Part shown: positions 24,032 through 31,946 of the stretch, piece after piece
Layout of the letters: each line of letters begins with the position of its first letter
Numbering within the stretch: the stretch's first letter is position 1
Assembly: GCA_009786285.1 (NCBI GenBank)
Contig: WQTK01000337.1
Location: forward strand, 1 to 41,126
Reading direction: 5' to 3'
Source: Candidatus Fibrimonadales bacterium
Lineage (GTDB): Bacteria; Fibrobacterota; Fibrobacteria; Fibrobacterales; Fibrobacteraceae
DNA: 41,126 bases
Notes under the pieces: model-generated
Told to the model about the DNA's origin: nothing
The model's input: the letters and a program-made list of their open reading frames with translations, nothing else
Database searches by the model: none
Position numbers and translations under genes: made by a program

Positions 24032-25476
24032 AATCATTTGCTATGGAAACAAGGGCGTTTATAGGCGGTAACTTTGTTACGGCAGCCTCCGGAGAAACTA
24101 TAAAAAAAGAGTGCCCGGCAGATGGCTCTGCTATAGAGGGAGTTCCTTCATGCGGAGAAGCAGAGGTTGAGCTTGCAGTAAAGTCTGCTCGAGCCGCTTA
24201 TAAGGCGGGCGTATGGAGAAATAAATCATTAAAAGAGAGAAAAGAAGTTTTGTTAAAGCTGGCATCGCTTATGGAAGAGCAACGCGAGCAGTTGGCATCA
24301 CTGGATACTTACGAGACCGGCAGGGCATACAGGAATTATTATGAAGATTCTATTCCAAAGGCTATAGAGGTGGTTAAATATTTTGCGGAGAGCATTGATA
24401 AAATATACGATAATTGTGTTTTGCCTTCTTCAAGTGAATTTGCAGCTATTATTCGAGAACCCTTAGGCGTTGTTGCTTGCATTACTCCATGGAACGATCC
24501 GCTTGTTCCTGCCAATTGGAAAATAATCCCCGCTCTTTTAATGGGCAATTCGGTTATTGTGAAGCCGGCCGAGCAATCTTCCTTATCAATTATATTAGAA
24601 GCCACGCTTGCCAAGAATGCCGGAATCCCGGATGGAGTTTTGAATATTGTAACCGGCTATGGAGATATTGCGGGAAAAGCATTGGCATTGCATAACGATG
24701 TTGACGGAGTGTTTTTTACCGGTTCATCTGAGGTTGGAAAATTAATTCTTCAATATTCCGGCATGTCTAATATGAAAAAGGTCGGGCTTGAGTGCGGAGG
24801 AAAAAGCGCATTTATAGTTAGTGCTTCCTGCAAACGTTTAAAAGAAGCTGCAGGTGTATTGGCTGCAAGCATGTTTTATAATCAGGGACAAATATGCTCT
24901 GCGCCTTCGCGAGCAATTATTGATAACAAAATAAAAGCCGAATTTATGGAATATTTAAAGATAGAAGCACAGAAGTATGTGCCGCAAGATCCGTTTTCTC
25001 CGGAAAGCATTGTTGGTGGCGTAGTATCCAAAGAGCAACAGCTTAAAATTGAACAGTATATTTCGCTTGGAAAAGAATCCGGTTATGCAGTTTTTCAATT
25101 TAGTGGAAAAAATACTCCCAGAAATGGCGTGTTTCCGACAATTTTTGAGAATGTTGAGCCTGGCTCGCGGCTTTTTAAGGAAGAAATTTTTGGCCCTGTT
25201 CTTATAGTGCTTGGCTTTGATTCATTAGATGAAGCCATTAACATTGCGAATGATTCTATTTTTGGGCTTGCCGGAGCTATTTGGACGGACGATTTGCGCG
25301 AAGTTAATTATGCTGCCCGCAATATAGAAGCCGGAATTATCCATGTAAATTCGTATGGAAACGATGATAACAGCGTTCCTTTTGGCGGATACAAGCAATC
25401 CGGAATAGGCAAAGACAAGTCTGTGTATGCATTTGATGAGTATTCTCAAATTAAAACTGTGTGGGTGAGTGTATGA
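24028..25476 (+). CDS. NAD(P)-dependent aldehyde dehydrogenase
   Basis: This is a full-length ALDH of 482 residues. It has VVACITPWNDPLVPANWKI (oxyanion Asn), VIVKPAEQSS (cofactor Lys), FTGSSEVGK, the general base in LECGGKS near 255, the catalytic Cys in NQGQICSAPSR near 290, EEIFGPVL and the C-terminal PFGGYKQSGIGKDK. It oxidises an aldehyde to the carboxylate. It lies between a radical SAM gene and an ATP-grasp ligase with ATGA overlaps on both sides, which suggests the acid it makes is activated by the ligase. The natural substrate is not readable from sequence. Confidence 0.92.
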   Translation: MKSFAMETRAFIGGNFVTAASGETIKKECPADGSAIEGVPSCGEAEVELAVKSARAAYKAGVWRNKSLKERKEVLLKLASLMEEQREQLASLDTYETGRAYRNYYEDSIPKAIEVVKYFAESIDKIYDNCVLPSSSEFAAIIREPLGVVACITPWNDPLVPANWKIIPALLMGNSVIVKPAEQSSLSIILEATLAKNAGIPDGVLNIVTGYGDIAGKALALHNDVDGVFFTGSSEVGKLILQYSGMSNMKKVGLECGGKSAFIVSASCKRLKEAAGVLAASMFYNQGQICSAPSRAIIDNKIKAEFMEYLKIEAQKYVPQDPFSPESIVGGVVSKEQQLKIEQYISLGKESGYAVFQFSGKNTPRNGVFPTIFENVEPGSRLFKEEIFGPVLIVLGFDSLDEAINIANDSIFGLAGAIWTDDLREVNYAARNIEAGIIHVNSYGNDDNSVPFGGYKQSGIGKDKSVYAFDEYSQIKTVWVSV

Positions 25477-26651
25477 AGAAAAAACTATTGATAACGAATT
25501 GCGGTTTTTCCGAAATTCCGTTAATTATGGCAGCCAAGCGTCTTGGTTTTTATGTTATTTCAGTTGGAAATAACCCCTTGTCTTTCGGAAGAAAATATGT
25601 GGATGAATACCATGCGATTGATTTTTCAAATATTAAAGATACTTTAGAAATTGCACGCCATTTGAAAATAGATGCAGTTTGCTCATCAGCAAATGATTTC
25701 GGAATTCTCACTGCTTCGTACATTGCCGAAAAAATGTGCCTTGGAGGGCATGATCCTTATGAAACAACGGTTATGCTGCATCATAAACACAAGTTTAAGG
25801 AGCTTATAAAGCATTGCAACATTCATACGGTTCCTGCATATAATTACGATTCGGTAGCCACTGCTATGCATGATGTGAACAAGTTTGAGTTTCCTGTTAT
25901 CATAAAACCAATAGATTTGACCGGAGGCAAGGGCGTGGCAGTTGTGCAGTCGAAAATGGAATTGGAAGCAATGTTGTTGCGGGCTTTTTCAGTGTCTAAA
26001 TCGAAAAAAATTATTATTGAGAGTTTTTTTTCCGGTACACAGCACAGCATGACCGCTTTCTTGCTGAATAAAAAAATAGTGTTCACCTATTCGGATAATG
26101 AGTATTCATATTTGAATCCGTTTTTGGTATCGACTTCTGCCGGGCCGGCTTTGGGTTTTGAAAATGTTAAGCAAAGGCTTATTGAAGATTCAGAAAAACT
26201 GGCTGAATATCTCAATCTTGTTGATGGAGTTTTCCACATTCAATATTTGCAAAATGGAAATGATTTCTCCATTATAGAAATAACCAGGCGCTGTTCTGGA
26301 GATTTGTACCCTTACCCTGTTAACCACGCAGCCGGAATTACGTGGGAAGATTGGATTGTAAAAGCAGAAACCGGCATGGACTGCTCTGATTTCCCTGCTG
26401 TTCAACAAAAAGGTTTTTGCGGGCGTCATTGTCTTATGGCATCTAAAAATGGAATTTTGGATGATGTAGTTATTTCTCCTGAAATAAAGGGAAATATTTT
26501 TGATGAATTGACATGGTGGAATAAAGATGATGTTGTTTCGGATTATATGCAGCAGAAATTCGGCATTTATATGTTGCAATACGGTTCGGAAGCGGAAATG
26601 CTGGAAAAAACAAAAAGAATCACGGATTTATTCAAGGTGAATGTAAGCTAA
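25473..26651 (+). CDS. ATP-grasp ligase
   Basis: The 392-residue protein opens with a pre-ATP-grasp Rossmann segment (KKLLITNCGFSEIPLIMAAKRLGFYV, then the VISVGNNP strand). The ATP-grasp core follows: FPVIIKPIDLTGGKGVAVV near 145 (glycine-rich loop), IIIESFFSGTQHS and the metal-binding end FSIIEITRRCSGDLYP. The layout is that of carbamoyl-phosphate-synthase-type and amino-acid ligases that join a carboxylate to an amine through an acyl phosphate. It starts at ATG 25473 (ATGA overlap with the aldehyde dehydrogenase); the track's 25461 is too early. A likely role is acylation of an amino sugar or formation of an amide side group, since the next gene is an amino-sugar transaminase. That is inference. 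Confidence 0.82.
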   Translation: MKKKLLITNCGFSEIPLIMAAKRLGFYVISVGNNPLSFGRKYVDEYHAIDFSNIKDTLEIARHLKIDAVCSSANDFGILTASYIAEKMCLGGHDPYETTVMLHHKHKFKELIKHCNIHTVPAYNYDSVATAMHDVNKFEFPVIIKPIDLTGGKGVAVVQSKMELEAMLLRAFSVSKSKKIIIESFFSGTQHSMTAFLLNKKIVFTYSDNEYSYLNPFLVSTSAGPALGFENVKQRLIEDSEKLAEYLNLVDGVFHIQYLQNGNDFSIIEITRRCSGDLYPYPVNHAAGITWEDWIVKAETGMDCSDFPAVQQKGFCGRHCLMASKNGILDDVVISPEIKGNIFDELTWWNKDDVVSDYMQQKFGIYMLQYGSEAEMLEKTKRITDLFKVNVS

Positions 26652-26659
26652 GGAAATGT

Positions 26660-27787
26660 ATGTCTGTAAGTTTTAATAAACCGCCTTTATTGCCCAAAAC
26701 GGAAGAATATATTAAACAGGCGCTTGTGCAGAAAGTCAGTGGCGATGGCGAGTTTACAAGAAAATGCTCGCAATGGATTGAAATGCGAACCGGCACACCA
26801 AAAGCTTTATTGACAACATCCGCTTCACATGCTTTGGAAATGGCGGCTTATTTGTGCAATATTAAAGAGGGCGATGAAGTTATAATGGCATCTTATACAT
26901 TTTCGTCCACTGCCAATGCTTTTATTGGGCGTGGGGCGAAAATAGTTTTTGTGGATATTCGCCCAGACACAATGAATATAGACGAAACATTGATAGAGGC
27001 TGCAATAACCGATAAAACACGCGTTATTGTTCCAATGCATTATGCCGGGGTTTCATGCGATATGGATGCAATAAATGCTATTGCAAAAAAGCATAACCTG
27101 TTTGTTGTAGAAGATGCTGCGCAGGGCGTAATGTCTGAGTATAAGGGCAAGGCTTTGGGAGCCCTTTCCGATTTTGGCGTTTTCAGTTTTCATGAAACAA
27201 AAAATTACAGCATGGGCGAAGGCGGGGCTTTGCTTATACGTGATGCAAAAAATATTTTAGATGCTGAGATAATTCGTGAAAAGGGCACTAATAGAAGCCG
27301 TTTTTTTCGCGGAGAAGTGGACAAATATTCCTGGGTAAACTGGGGTTCGTCTTATTTGCCCAGTGAATTGAACGCTGCGTGTTTGTGGCCTCAGTTGGAA
27401 GTGGCAGAAGAAATAAATAGAGCAAGGCTTGGCATTTGGAATCGTTACTATGAAATGTTAAGTCCATTGGCCGAAATGGGAAAGATTGAATTGCCTCATA
27501 TACCAAAGGAATGCAGCCACAACGGCCATTTATTTTACATTAAGGCTGCAAGCGCCGATGTTCAAAGAGATTTGTTAAGCCGTTTGAAAGAGCGTGGCAT
27601 TGGAGCTATTTTTCATTATGTTCCTTTGCACAGTTCCGAAGCTGGAAAAAAATTTACTAAATTTAATGGCAAGGATGTATTTACCACAACAGAAAGTTCT
27701 CGTTTAATAAGGTTGCCTTTGTATTATGGGTTGCCGAAAGAAGATGTTGACGAAGTTGTGAAAGCGATAAAGGAAGTGTATGCGTAA
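26660..27787 (+). CDS. wecE: dTDP-4-amino-4,6-dideoxy-sugar transaminase, WecE/RffA-like
   Basis: The 375-residue PLP enzyme of the DegT/DnrJ/EryC1 family resembles E. coli WecE almost throughout. Examples are FNKPPLLP, GDGEFTRKC, YTFSSTANAFIGRGAKIVFVD, TMNIDETLIEAAITDKTRVIVP, EDAAQGVMSEYKG, FSFHETKNYSMGEGGALL, with the PLP Lys at 181, and REKGTNRSRFFRGEVDKY. WecE converts dTDP-4-keto-6-deoxy-glucose to dTDP-4-amino-4,6-dideoxy-galactose (Fuc4N). The keto substrate needs RmlA/RmlB, which are not in the window. It begins 8 nt after the ATP-grasp gene with AAGGAAA upstream. Its 3' end overlaps the next gene by 8 nt. Confidence 0.88.
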   Translation: MSVSFNKPPLLPKTEEYIKQALVQKVSGDGEFTRKCSQWIEMRTGTPKALLTTSASHALEMAAYLCNIKEGDEVIMASYTFSSTANAFIGRGAKIVFVDIRPDTMNIDETLIEAAITDKTRVIVPMHYAGVSCDMDAINAIAKKHNLFVVEDAAQGVMSEYKGKALGALSDFGVFSFHETKNYSMGEGGALLIRDAKNILDAEIIREKGTNRSRFFRGEVDKYSWVNWGSSYLPSELNAACLWPQLEVAEEINRARLGIWNRYYEMLSPLAEMGKIELPHIPKECSHNGHLFYIKAASADVQRDLLSRLKERGIGAIFHYVPLHSSEAGKKFTKFNGKDVFTTTESSRLIRLPLYYGLPKEDVDEVVKAIKEVYA

Positions 27788-29342
27788 ATTTAACGTAACT
27801 GGGCAATGTATGCCAAACCAAGACTATATGGTTGATATTTCAAACAAGATCAGCCAGATTATGGTTATGGTGGAAAGAGGGGATTACTTCACCATAAACA
27901 GAGCAAGGCAATATGGCAAAACCACAACGCTATGGCGGCTTGATGATGAACTTGTCAGGCAAGGTTATACCGTAGCCCATATAAGTTTTGAAGGAATAGG
28001 AGACACTCCATTTGAAAATGAGAAAAAATTTTGCAAAAGCCTGCTTAGGCAAATTACCGGAGAATTAAAGAGCAGGAAAATAAAAGGAGCTGCAGCCTGG
28101 GAGAAATGCTCTGCCAAGACATTTGAAGAATTGGATGTTTTTTTGAATGTTGCCTGCAAAGACAAAAAAATTGTTTTAATGATAGATGAAACAGATAAAA
28201 CGTCCAACAATCTTGTATTTTTGCGTTTTATAGGCATGCTTAGGAATAAATATCTTCTCCGCAAAAATGGTAAGGTATTTACTTTCCAATCTGTAATTTT
28301 ATGCGGAGTTTATGACATCAAAAATCTAAAAGTTAAATTGATAAAAAGCGGGCAATATCAATTGCAAGATGGCGAAAAAAGGATAAATAGCCCTTGGAAT
28401 ATAGCGGCAGATTTTGAGGTAGATATGTCTTTTTCTACAACTGAAATTGCAGGCATGTTAAATGAATATGAAAAAGACCATAAAACCGGAATGGATATAG
28501 AAACTATATCCGAGGAAATTAGAGTTTATACCAACGGCTACCCATACTTGGTTTCCAGGCTTTGCAAAACCATAGATGAAAAATTGAATAAAGATTGGAC
28601 TTTAAATGGTTTGCAGCAAGCTATAAAATTAATTTTAATTGAGCAAAGCACTTTATTTGACGATTTAATTAAAAATATAGAAGCCGATGACGAGTTGAAT
28701 TCTTTGCTTAAAGAAAATATTCTTAATGGAGAAAGGATTCCTTACAATGCTGATAACTATGCGATTAGAACCGGTTTGATTTTTGGCATTTTCTTGCACA
28801 AAGGCGAGAGTGCTGCTATTCACAATAGAATTTTTGAGATCCGCCTTTATAATTATTACATATCGCAAAAAGCAGCAGAACGTAGAGAAATACCAAAGGG
28901 GTTCGCTTCGGATGTAATAGAAAACGGAAAGTTCAATATGCCGTTGGCTATAAAAAAATTTATGGCTCATTACTACGAGCTTTATAATAAATCTAAGGCT
29001 AATTTTTTGGAAGGCGAATGCCGCCTTTTGTTTTTGACTTATATAAGGCCGCTTATAAACGGCAATGGCTTTTATCATATTGAGAGCGAGACCCGAGATT
29101 CAAGGCGGATGGATGTGATAATAGATTTTGGCAGCGAGCAATTTATTATTGAACTGAAAATCTGGAAAGGCGAGCAAAAGCACGAGAAGGCTCACGAACA
29201 GTTAATTGAATACTTGAATTCCAAAAACAAGAGTGAAGGTTATCTGCTCACTTTTGATTTTCGTAAAAAGAAAGCAAAGAAGCCTAGTGCAAAGTGGGTG
29301 AGGAAGAGCAAGAAAAAATTTCTAGATTGCTTGTGTATATAA
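27780..29342 (+). CDS. AAA-like ATPase with C-terminal PD-(D/E)XK nuclease-like domain
   Basis: The 520-residue protein belongs to the AAA-like family whose N-terminus reads FNVTGQCMPNQDYMVDI. A P-loop-like RARQYGKTTTLW is near 41, Walker B IVLMIDETDK near 131, VYTNGYPYLVSRLC in the middle, and a C-terminal nuclease-like motif MDVIIDFGSEQFIIELKIWKG near 444-464 (D...E-x-K). It is related in build to the 16613 product but is a separate subfamily. It starts inside the end of wecE (8-nt overlap), so translation is coupled to a glycan gene although it has no glycan-enzyme motif. The family's function is unsettled. The downstream junction carries a truncated gene. Confidence 0.82.
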   Translation: MRKFNVTGQCMPNQDYMVDISNKISQIMVMVERGDYFTINRARQYGKTTTLWRLDDELVRQGYTVAHISFEGIGDTPFENEKKFCKSLLRQITGELKSRKIKGAAAWEKCSAKTFEELDVFLNVACKDKKIVLMIDETDKTSNNLVFLRFIGMLRNKYLLRKNGKVFTFQSVILCGVYDIKNLKVKLIKSGQYQLQDGEKRINSPWNIAADFEVDMSFSTTEIAGMLNEYEKDHKTGMDIETISEEIRVYTNGYPYLVSRLCKTIDEKLNKDWTLNGLQQAIKLILIEQSTLFDDLIKNIEADDELNSLLKENILNGERIPYNADNYAIRTGLIFGIFLHKGESAAIHNRIFEIRLYNYYISQKAAERREIPKGFASDVIENGKFNMPLAIKKFMAHYYELYNKSKANFLEGECRLLFLTYIRPLINGNGFYHIESETRDSRRMDVIIDFGSEQFIIELKIWKGEQKHEKAHEQLIEYLNSKNKSEGYLLTFDFRKKKAKKPSAKWVRKSKKKFLDCLCI

Positions 29343-29354
29343 GGGAGTAATTTT

Positions 29355-29459
29355 ATGTCATCAATAATTTTCTACGGCGCAGGCCGTAACGCAGCAGAAA
29401 AGCTAAAGCTTTGGGAAGAGCAAGGTCTTGTTTTACGGGCGGAGGCTTTATGTCGGTAA
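29355..29459 (+). pseudogene. 34-residue remnant of a Rossmann-module gene
   Basis: This ORF is too short for the track. It reads MSSIIFYGAGRNAAEKLKLW..., which is the first strand, GAG loop and helix of the shared module, then ends at TAA 29459 after EALCR. The aspartate and K-x-G part of the module is missing. GGGAG at 29343-29347 gives it a ribosome-binding site. Its stop lies 10 nt inside the next gene, so it may still be translated as a short leader peptide coupled to the CBS-FkbM gene. I could not restore the rest of the module by a simple frameshift in the following bases, so truncation by recombination is more likely. Confidence 0.6.
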
Positions 29460-30754
29460 ATTTCTTTCAGAGGCTTGGGCTAGATGAAATTTCAATGATA
29501 AATATAAATGATGACATTGGCAGTGTAGGTCTCATTTTTGCACACAATCATTACCAAACAATTTTTGTTACTGATTCGCAATTACATTTTCATGGGATTA
29601 TAACAATGGGAGATTACTTTAGAAAAGCCACAACATCAAAGAATATTAGCCAATTACTGAATAAAAATTACAAAAGCATTGAAGTAGAAACTTATGAAGA
29701 AGCTTATTATTCTTACATGGATATTGAAGATATTGCAAATGAAATTTTTGTTAACGCATTAAACATAAGAAGAATACCTATTCTAAATAACGGTAAGCTT
29801 TTATATGTAATTGATCGCATAAAAGTACCTATTTTGCCGATTTCTATTTTGTTTAGCGGATGGCAGAAAAAAACTGTGCATGAGCTGGTAGAAATGACAA
29901 AAAACTCTCTTTCCTCCATTATGCAAAAAAAAGTGGTGAATACAGTTCTTAGTGCATATAATGCTTTGCAAGATGATGAATCTAGGCTATTATTCACATA
30001 TATATATATGCTTCGCTATGTTAATATGGAACAATTGACTGATGGTTTTTACCTGAAAGAAAAAATAATTCTTGAAACATTGAAATTTAGATTTATAGAA
30101 AAAAGAAAAAACTTAAGTAGTTATGACGTTTATAATGTAGATTTTTTCTTTGGAGAACAGTATTATTGTCTGCAAGATGATGAGTGGCGGTTTACCAGCA
30201 ATGAAGTATATATTGATTGTGGAGCATATGATGGTTTTACAATTAAAAAATTTTGCAAACAGGCTGGGGAGTACCATAAAATATACGGTTTTGAGCCTAT
30301 ACCTGATTTGCATAAAATGGCGTTGCAGAATTTAGAAAAATGGGGGATTGAAAATGTAGAGATAATACAAAAAGGGTTATGGAGCAGTAAGGCTTCTTTT
30401 AATTTTTCAGTACGTAATGACAGTGGCTGTCCAAGAATAGATTGCAAAGGGAATATTTCGATAGAGGTTGTTTCTATTGATGAGGTCATTCCAGAAAGTG
30501 AAAAGGTTACATTTATAACGATGGATATAGAAGGAGCGGAGCTTGAGGCATTAAAAGGTGCTGAAAAAACAATTCGTAGATGCAAGCCGAAGCTTGCGAT
30601 TAGTATATATCATAAATCACAGGATATCATTGAAATTCCAAGTTTAATAATATCAATGGTTCCTGATTATAGGTTTTACATAAGGCATCATGGCTCATTG
30701 ATAAGTGAGACAATTTTATATGCTTTGCCTCCGAAAGAATTTTCTATCTTATGA
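29450..30754 (+). CDS. CBS-domain-FkbM methyltransferase fusion
   Basis: ATG 29450 is preferred to the track's 29411, because GGAGG lies four bases upstream (434 residues). The first ~130 residues resemble a CBS pair: IFVTDSQLHFHGIITMGDYF, then ALNIRRIPILNNGKLLYVIDR. They replace the Rossmann module found on the other FkbM proteins. The FkbM domain has EVYIDCGAYDGFTIK near 257, YGFEPIPDL and ITMDIEGAELEALKG near 350, ending with the shared MVPDYRFYIRHH tail. CBS pairs usually bind adenosine nucleotides such as AMP, ATP or SAM, so activity may be nucleotide-regulated (inference). The protein lies just downstream of a truncated module remnant. Confidence 0.75.
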   Translation: MSVNFFQRLGLDEISMININDDIGSVGLIFAHNHYQTIFVTDSQLHFHGIITMGDYFRKATTSKNISQLLNKNYKSIEVETYEEAYYSYMDIEDIANEIFVNALNIRRIPILNNGKLLYVIDRIKVPILPISILFSGWQKKTVHELVEMTKNSLSSIMQKKVVNTVLSAYNALQDDESRLLFTYIYMLRYVNMEQLTDGFYLKEKIILETLKFRFIEKRKNLSSYDVYNVDFFFGEQYYCLQDDEWRFTSNEVYIDCGAYDGFTIKKFCKQAGEYHKIYGFEPIPDLHKMALQNLEKWGIENVEIIQKGLWSSKASFNFSVRNDSGCPRIDCKGNISIEVVSIDEVIPESEKVTFITMDIEGAELEALKGAEKTIRRCKPKLAISIYHKSQDIIEIPSLIISMVPDYRFYIRHHGSLISETILYALPPKEFSIL

Positions 30755-30778
30755 TAAAGTTTTGCTTAAAGGAGTACT

Positions 30779-31942
30779 ATGTATAAACAGTTGAATGATT
30801 TACCAGATTTGCCGGAAAAAATTGACTGCGAAATGTTCAATGCCATTACTCCGGATACTTATGAATTTATGGAAATGCACGCTTCGGAAAAAAGATTTCT
30901 CTTCGGATTAATTCGCCATTTTAAGCCTAAAAATATATTGGAAGTTGGGGTGTCTTCAGGTGGCGGAGCTGGGCTTATGCTCAATGCCATAAAAGACATG
31001 AAAGAATCTACGCTTACCTCCATAGATTTTTTGAAACAGGCATATCGCTATCCTGATAAACCCGTTGGTTTTGTTGCGTTGAGGGAAAATGCAAGCAATC
31101 CGCAATGGACTTTGGTTTCAGGCAAGGATCCATCGGAAGTAATTGAATGTTTTGATAAGAAATTTGATTTCGCTTTAATTGATACGCAGCATATTCATCC
31201 TATTGAAACTATGAATTTTCTATCTGTCCTGCCATTTTTGGAAGATGGAGCAATTGTCGTGCTGCATGATTTGTCTCTTTATATGCATGCAAGTTATTTT
31301 AGTGACTTGTCAAATTTTCCTAGAATAAGTCTTGCCACAAGATACCTTTTTAATTCGGTTGTTGGTGAAAAAATAACAGTTTCTTCAAATGACAAAGAAT
31401 ACATTTCTACCTGGAAATTGCCTAACATCGGTGCTTTTCAAGTAACAGGTGATACTCGCAAATATATAGATGGAGTATTCTATTCCCTTGCGTTGCCATG
31501 GGGGTTCACTCCTGAGGATAATATTCTCGATAGCGTTCATAATATTATTGAAAACCATTATGACAAAACAAAATTGGCTTTGTTTGATGATGCAGTTAGA
31601 GCGAATTATTATCTTAATGCAAAAAAGATGAAATCAACTACTGATTTACCTGGAGTGTTGCAGCGATATAAAGGGAAATACATACTTTTTGGGCAAAAAG
31701 CCGCTGGAAATTATATTAAAATGATAAGAGGCATGGGTTTTGATTTGCCATTAGAAATATGGGATAATAAAATGTATGACCAGGAAATGTTTAGCGTACC
31801 AGTAGTAAAGCCCCATGAAAAACTTGATAATGAAGTAGCAATTATAATTACGGTCAAAACGCAACTTGTTTGTGAGAAAATATTATCCGGATTTTCTAGT
31901 AAGCTAAGGAGGCAGGCTTATTGGTTCAATTTTGTATATTAA
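30779..31942 (+). CDS. Class I SAM methyltransferase with C-terminal Rossmann module
   Basis: The 387-residue protein has a Methyltransf_24-like domain first: NILEVGVSSGGGAGLML near 46 is the SAM loop, LTSIDFLKQ follows, then FALIDTQHIHPIETMNFL and GAIVVLHDLSLY. Near 298 the locus-wide module begins (KYILFGQKAAGNYIKMIRGMGF ... IWDNKMYDQEMFSVPVVKP), here at the C-terminus instead of the N-terminus. The aromatic and glycine changes (GQKAAG, DNKMYD) show it is diverged. The start ATG 30779 follows AAAGGAG by four bases. The methyl acceptor is unknown; a glycan is inferred. A TGTATATT box in its last codons probably drives the next gene. Confidence 0.72.
   Translation: MYKQLNDLPDLPEKIDCEMFNAITPDTYEFMEMHASEKRFLFGLIRHFKPKNILEVGVSSGGGAGLMLNAIKDMKESTLTSIDFLKQAYRYPDKPVGFVALRENASNPQWTLVSGKDPSEVIECFDKKFDFALIDTQHIHPIETMNFLSVLPFLEDGAIVVLHDLSLYMHASYFSDLSNFPRISLATRYLFNSVVGEKITVSSNDKEYISTWKLPNIGAFQVTGDTRKYIDGVFYSLALPWGFTPEDNILDSVHNIIENHYDKTKLALFDDAVRANYYLNAKKMKSTTDLPGVLQRYKGKYILFGQKAAGNYIKMIRGMGFDLPLEIWDNKMYDQEMFSVPVVKPHEKLDNEVAIIITVKTQLVCEKILSGFSSKLRRQAYWFNFVY
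31934..31940 (+). promoter_or_regulatory. -10-like box GTATATT before the 31947 gene
   Basis: GTATATT lies in the last codons of the methyltransferase gene and is followed by 6 nt and ATG 31947; no Shine-Dalgarno is present. The spacing is identical to the CTATATT boxes elsewhere. It is less certain because the first base differs and it is inside coding sequence. Confidence 0.45.
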
Positions 31943-31946
31943 CGCA

